Positions 13,014-15,380 of a stretch of 15,380 nucleotides of DNA are shown piece after piece. The notes under the pieces are model-generated. The model searched no databases and was not told the DNA's origin. It worked only from the letters and a program-made list of their open reading frames with translations. Numbering within the stretch: position 1 is the first letter of the stretch; every line of letters begins with the position of its first letter. The position numbers and the translations under genes were made by a program. Source of the stretch: an uncultured bacterium (GTDB lineage Bacteria > Bacillota > Clostridia > Lachnospirales > Lachnospiraceae). The stretch lies in assembly GCA_937916345.1 (NCBI GenBank), contig CALFUE010000118.1:1-15380 (forward strand), written 5' to 3'.

Positions 13014-14305
13014 TGAAAAAGAAAAGCATAATGAAGCGACTGGCAGCTGTGGTATTGACCGTCACCATGGCATTGTCGTGGACAGTGGGCGATGTGTTCG
13101 CGACAGATTATTCTTCCTACTCAAACGACAGGGTGGGCTGGGGGCTGGTCTACACTACCGATCATAGCACTCCCGGCGGCTCCTTCCCAAAGGGAGTCGA
13201 TATAACAGAGTACGACGCCTACTATGTAGGGGATACTTCCGACAAGGTGATCTACCTTACCTTTGATTGCGGTTACGATAACGGATATACCACAGGTGTT
13301 TTGGATTATCTGAAGAAAAAGGGCATCAAGGCAGCTTTTTTTGTGACAAAGGATTTCGTGGACAAGCAGCCCGATCTGGTCAGAAGAATGAGGGACGAGG
13401 GACACATTATCGGAAATCACACCGTCCGACACAAGGATATGACCACCCTCTCCGTATCCGACGCAAAGAATGAGCTCATACAGGTTGCAGCGGCCGTAAA
13501 GGAAGTCACCGGCACAAAGATCGATCCCTATTTCCGTCCGCCGGAAGGTGCCTACAGCGTCAGGACATTAAAGCTCTATCAGGATATGGGTTACAAGACC
13601 GTATTTTGGAGTTTCGCAGCCCGGGACTGGGATGTAAATAACCAGCCCGGCGCGGATACAGTGTACAACAGCTTCATGCAGCGCTACTGCAATGGATCGA
13701 TACCATTGTTACATATCATATCTTCCTCATCAACCGGCGCTGTAAAACCCATAGTTGAGGCCATGGAGGAAAAGGGCTACCGTTTCGGAACATTAAACGA
13801 GCTGGGCAAGCCTGACGGAGAAGTGACCGTAAATATCGACACTACCATCGAGTACACTGGTCATGCCGTAAAGCCTACCGTCACCACCACAAATGAAGGT
13901 GCGAATGTGACCTACAGCTACTATGAAAAGATAGACGGCAAATATACAAAGATCTCCGCGGCGCCAAAACTGCCCGGGCTTTACTATGTGACAGCCATTG
14001 TGGACGCTACGGACAGCTACGGTCTTGCAAAGAGCGAAGTAGTGCATTTTCATATCACCAGGGGCACGGGAAGCCTCGTACTCACTGTTCCCGACAAGAA
14101 ATACGATGGAGAAAAGCCTGTTCCCAGCGTGAAGAAAAAGGGAGATTACGAAAAGGTTTACTGCAGGTATTATGACGCGGACGGAAACCGCCTTTCCGCA
14201 GCACCTACAGAGCCCGGGGTCTATTACGCCCAGGCTTACGCCTACAAGACAAAGCTCTACAAAAAGTGCGTCAGCGAAAAGGTTAGTTTCGAGATATTCG
14301 CGTAG
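13013..14305 (+). CDS. PdaA-type polysaccharide deacetylase with two Ig-like C-terminal repeats
   Basis: A 430-residue exported NodB-fold deacetylase. The signal peptide spans residues 1-30 with likely cleavage after VFA. The catalytic domain (about 75-265) shows YLTFDCGYDNGYT (81-93; Asp85), the zinc motif HTVRH (136-140), RPPEGAY (175-181), VFWSFAARDW (197-206) and LLHIISS (232-238). These closely follow B. subtilis PdaA, which removes the acetyl group of muramic acid to form muramic delta-lactam in spore cortex. The metal-binding second Asp of TFDDG is Cys86 here (Asn in PdaA). Residues 270-349 and 354-430 are two diverged repeats sharing Y-x-G, P-x-V, YxYY/CRYY, AAP-x-x-PG-x-YY; PdaA itself lacks them. 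ATG 13013 has GGAGG 9 bases upstream. Activity on cortex is inferred; another peptidoglycan deacetylase is the alternative. Confidence 0.87.
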   Translation: MKKKSIMKRLAAVVLTVTMALSWTVGDVFATDYSSYSNDRVGWGLVYTTDHSTPGGSFPKGVDITEYDAYYVGDTSDKVIYLTFDCGYDNGYTTGVLDYLKKKGIKAAFFVTKDFVDKQPDLVRRMRDEGHIIGNHTVRHKDMTTLSVSDAKNELIQVAAAVKEVTGTKIDPYFRPPEGAYSVRTLKLYQDMGYKTVFWSFAARDWDVNNQPGADTVYNSFMQRYCNGSIPLLHIISSSSTGAVKPIVEAMEEKGYRFGTLNELGKPDGEVTVNIDTTIEYTGHAVKPTVTTTNEGANVTYSYYEKIDGKYTKISAAPKLPGLYYVTAIVDATDSYGLAKSEVVHFHITRGTGSLVLTVPDKKYDGEKPVPSVKKKGDYEKVYCRYYDADGNRLSAAPTEPGVYYAQAYAYKTKLYKKCVSEKVSFEIFA

Positions 14306-14329
14306 GAAATGATATATATTTTTCTGACG

Positions 14330-14358
14330 TTGACAAACAGGGGAATTTAATGTAAATT
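14330..14358 (+). promoter_or_regulatory. Candidate promoter before the DUF5688 gene
   Basis: A perfect TTGACA (14330-14335), 17-base spacer and TAAATT (14353-14358) preceded by TG. The -10 lies in a tandem 10-base repeat, ATGTAAATTA / CTGTAAATTC (14350-14369), one helical turn apart. Downstream, AGAAT (14401-14405) pairs with ATTCT (14411-14415), and GATC (14397-14400) with GATC (14419-14422), in the leader. AAGGAGG at 14441-14447 follows. Confidence 0.5.
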
Positions 14359-14454
14359 ACTGTAAATTCTTATTTCTTGATTCCCTATCTGTTTTTGATC
14401 AGAATAGATCATTCTTTTGATCTGCCTGCTCCTTTAGCATAAGGAGGATCAGGA

Positions 14455-15096
14455 ATGGATAATTATTCACAGTTGACAAATTACAGTATCATGAAAGAAC
14501 GTCTGGTGCCGGAGGTAGTGGGTTACCGCGCTAACGCGGCTGAGCTTAAGGACATGCCTTATCGGAGGCTGCACGACATGGCGATAGTCTATCGATTTCT
14601 CATAGAGAGCGGTGATGACAGCATTGCCACAATGAGGATAAACAACAGGCTGATGGAGTATATGGGTGTGAGTGAGGAGGAGCTTTACGCCGACGCTCTG
14701 GAGTACGGGCCGAAGATCCGCCCTATGGAGATCATGTCCTTGGCGGATATGCTTAAAGACCTTACAAATATGTCCCTCGACATGAGCGGTGGAGCGCCGC
14801 TTTTCGTAGCTACGGTGGAAAGCCGGGTGCGTGGCGCTGGCATCATCGTCTATGAGGATTTCTGCAAGGCGGCGGCAGACGTCTGCGGTGGTAGTTTTTA
14901 CCTGCTGCCATCCAGCATCCACGAGGTTATACTGGTTCCCGACACAGGAGAGTGGGATGCGGAGGTGCTCCTCTCCATGGTCAGCGAGATAAACGCGACG
15001 CTGGTGGCGGAAAACGAGAGGCTCACTGACAATGTCTACCATTACCCGGCACAAAATACTCCTTGTAATCGATTTGAGGCCGTGGTATCGTTTTAG
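14455..15096 (+). CDS. DUF5688 family protein, short form
   Basis: A 213-residue soluble protein recognised by its C-terminal block SFYLLPSSIHEVILVPDTG and by LHDMAIVYRFLIE and the N-x-x-L-M-E-Y-M-G-V-S-E-E-E-L-Y segment, all typical of DUF5688 proteins that are abundant in Lachnospiraceae, often in many copies. The function is unknown. Family members I recall are about 300 residues with an extra N-terminal region of about 90-100 residues; this one starts where the second region begins. It nevertheless has a good promoter candidate and a strong AAGGAGG 7 bases upstream, so it is a real gene of short form or one that lost its N-terminus long ago. thiN begins one base after its stop, suggesting cotranscription, though no functional link is known. 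Confidence 0.75.
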   Translation: MDNYSQLTNYSIMKERLVPEVVGYRANAAELKDMPYRRLHDMAIVYRFLIESGDDSIATMRINNRLMEYMGVSEEELYADALEYGPKIRPMEIMSLADMLKDLTNMSLDMSGGAPLFVATVESRVRGAGIIVYEDFCKAAADVCGGSFYLLPSSIHEVILVPDTGEWDAEVLLSMVSEINATLVAENERLTDNVYHYPAQNTPCNRFEAVVSF

Positions 15097-15097
15097 C

Positions 15098-15380
15098 ATG
15101 GACAGTGAGAAAAAGGACATGCCCCGCTGCGTCATCGTGGGCGCGTCGGAGATAAAGGATTATCATGCCATAGCCGGCTACCTGAAGGATGGCGATCATT
15201 TCATATATTGTGACGGAGGTCTTAAACACAGGGAAGGATTGTGCCGTGAGCCTGACCTCATTGTAGGCGACTTCGATTCCTATAGGGGACGGCTGCCTTC
15301 CGCAGAGACCATAATCCTGCCCCGTGAAAAGGATGATACGGATACGGTCTACGCCGTGAAGGAGGCCTGTTTACGTGGCT
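15098..15380 (+). CDS. thiN: Thiamine pyrophosphokinase, 3' end outside window
   Basis: Transfers pyrophosphate from ATP to thiamine to give TPP. The frame is open for 94 codons to the window end; family length is about 210, so more than half is missing. Visible: CVIVGASE (11-18 from ATG 15098), YCDGGLKH, the phosphate/Mg motif PDLIVGDFDS and the downstream KDDTDTVYAV, all diagnostic for the TPK catalytic domain. The start is ambiguous: ATG 15098, one base after the DUF5688 stop, has no ribosome binding site and would rely on coupling; ATG 15119 gives MPRCVIVGA, closer to typical family starts, with AAAGG just upstream. TPP is the cofactor of the IlvB encoded in this window, but the genes are far apart and no regulatory link is visible. 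Confidence 0.9.
   Translation, partial: MDSEKKDMPRCVIVGASEIKDYHAIAGYLKDGDHFIYCDGGLKHREGLCREPDLIVGDFDSYRGRLPSAETIILPREKDDTDTVYAVKEACLRG

Noticed and set aside
14467..15135. 222-codon antisense open frame over the DUF5688 gene
   Set aside because: Opposite strand carries a recognised protein with promoter and ribosome binding site; the antisense product is His/Arg-rich and featureless.

Overview
The window looks like chromosomal DNA of a Gram-positive Firmicute in or near the family Lachnospiraceae. Pointers are a DUF5688-type gene, the short SerA linked to serC and a DUF1015 gene, a PdaA-type (sporulation-associated) deacetylase, strong AGGAGG ribosome binding sites and a remnant of an Fn3-like surface repeat. 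This assignment rests on protein character and is inference. Most genes are moderately GC-rich; one accessory gene is clearly AT-rich. All genes lie on the + strand.

Layout. 1-927: 3' part of leuB. 932-1117: structured repeat element A. 1147-8121: probable operon ilvD-ilvB-serC-serA-DUF1015, covering branched-chain amino acid and serine synthesis. 8123-8322: repeat element B, homologous to A but inverted. 8432-9514: AT-rich orphan HipA-like kinase. 9578-9686: GC-rich palindromic repeat sharing an exact 26-base core, inverted, with the ilvB-serC gap. 9714-9857: fragment of an Fn3-like surface protein. 10023-10878: ferritin-like protein and flavodoxin pair. 10986-14305: cell envelope cluster murA, an SDR oxidoreductase and a PdaA-type deacetylase with Ig-like C-terminal repeats. 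14455-15380: DUF5688 gene followed by the start of thiamine pyrophosphokinase (thiN), cut by the window end.

How the genes fit together. LeuB, IlvD and IlvB are steps of leucine, valine and isoleucine synthesis. SerC and SerA are two of the three serine steps; no phosphoserine phosphatase is present, and the DUF1015 protein sits where one might expect a serine-related function. The ferritin-like/flavodoxin pair suggests iron or redox handling. MurA starts peptidoglycan precursor synthesis and the PdaA-like enzyme modifies finished peptidoglycan.

Most unusual content. Two homologous intergenic elements (A and B) bracket the amino acid operon in opposite orientation. They share 18-base terminal inverted repeats, have different internal hairpins, and have a closing stem that differs between copies by one compensatory base-pair change. 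The other points of interest are the shared 26-base core, the DUF1015 gene in a serine operon, a SerA lacking the usual catalytic Glu segment, and the orphan HipA-like kinase in an apparent insertion zone.
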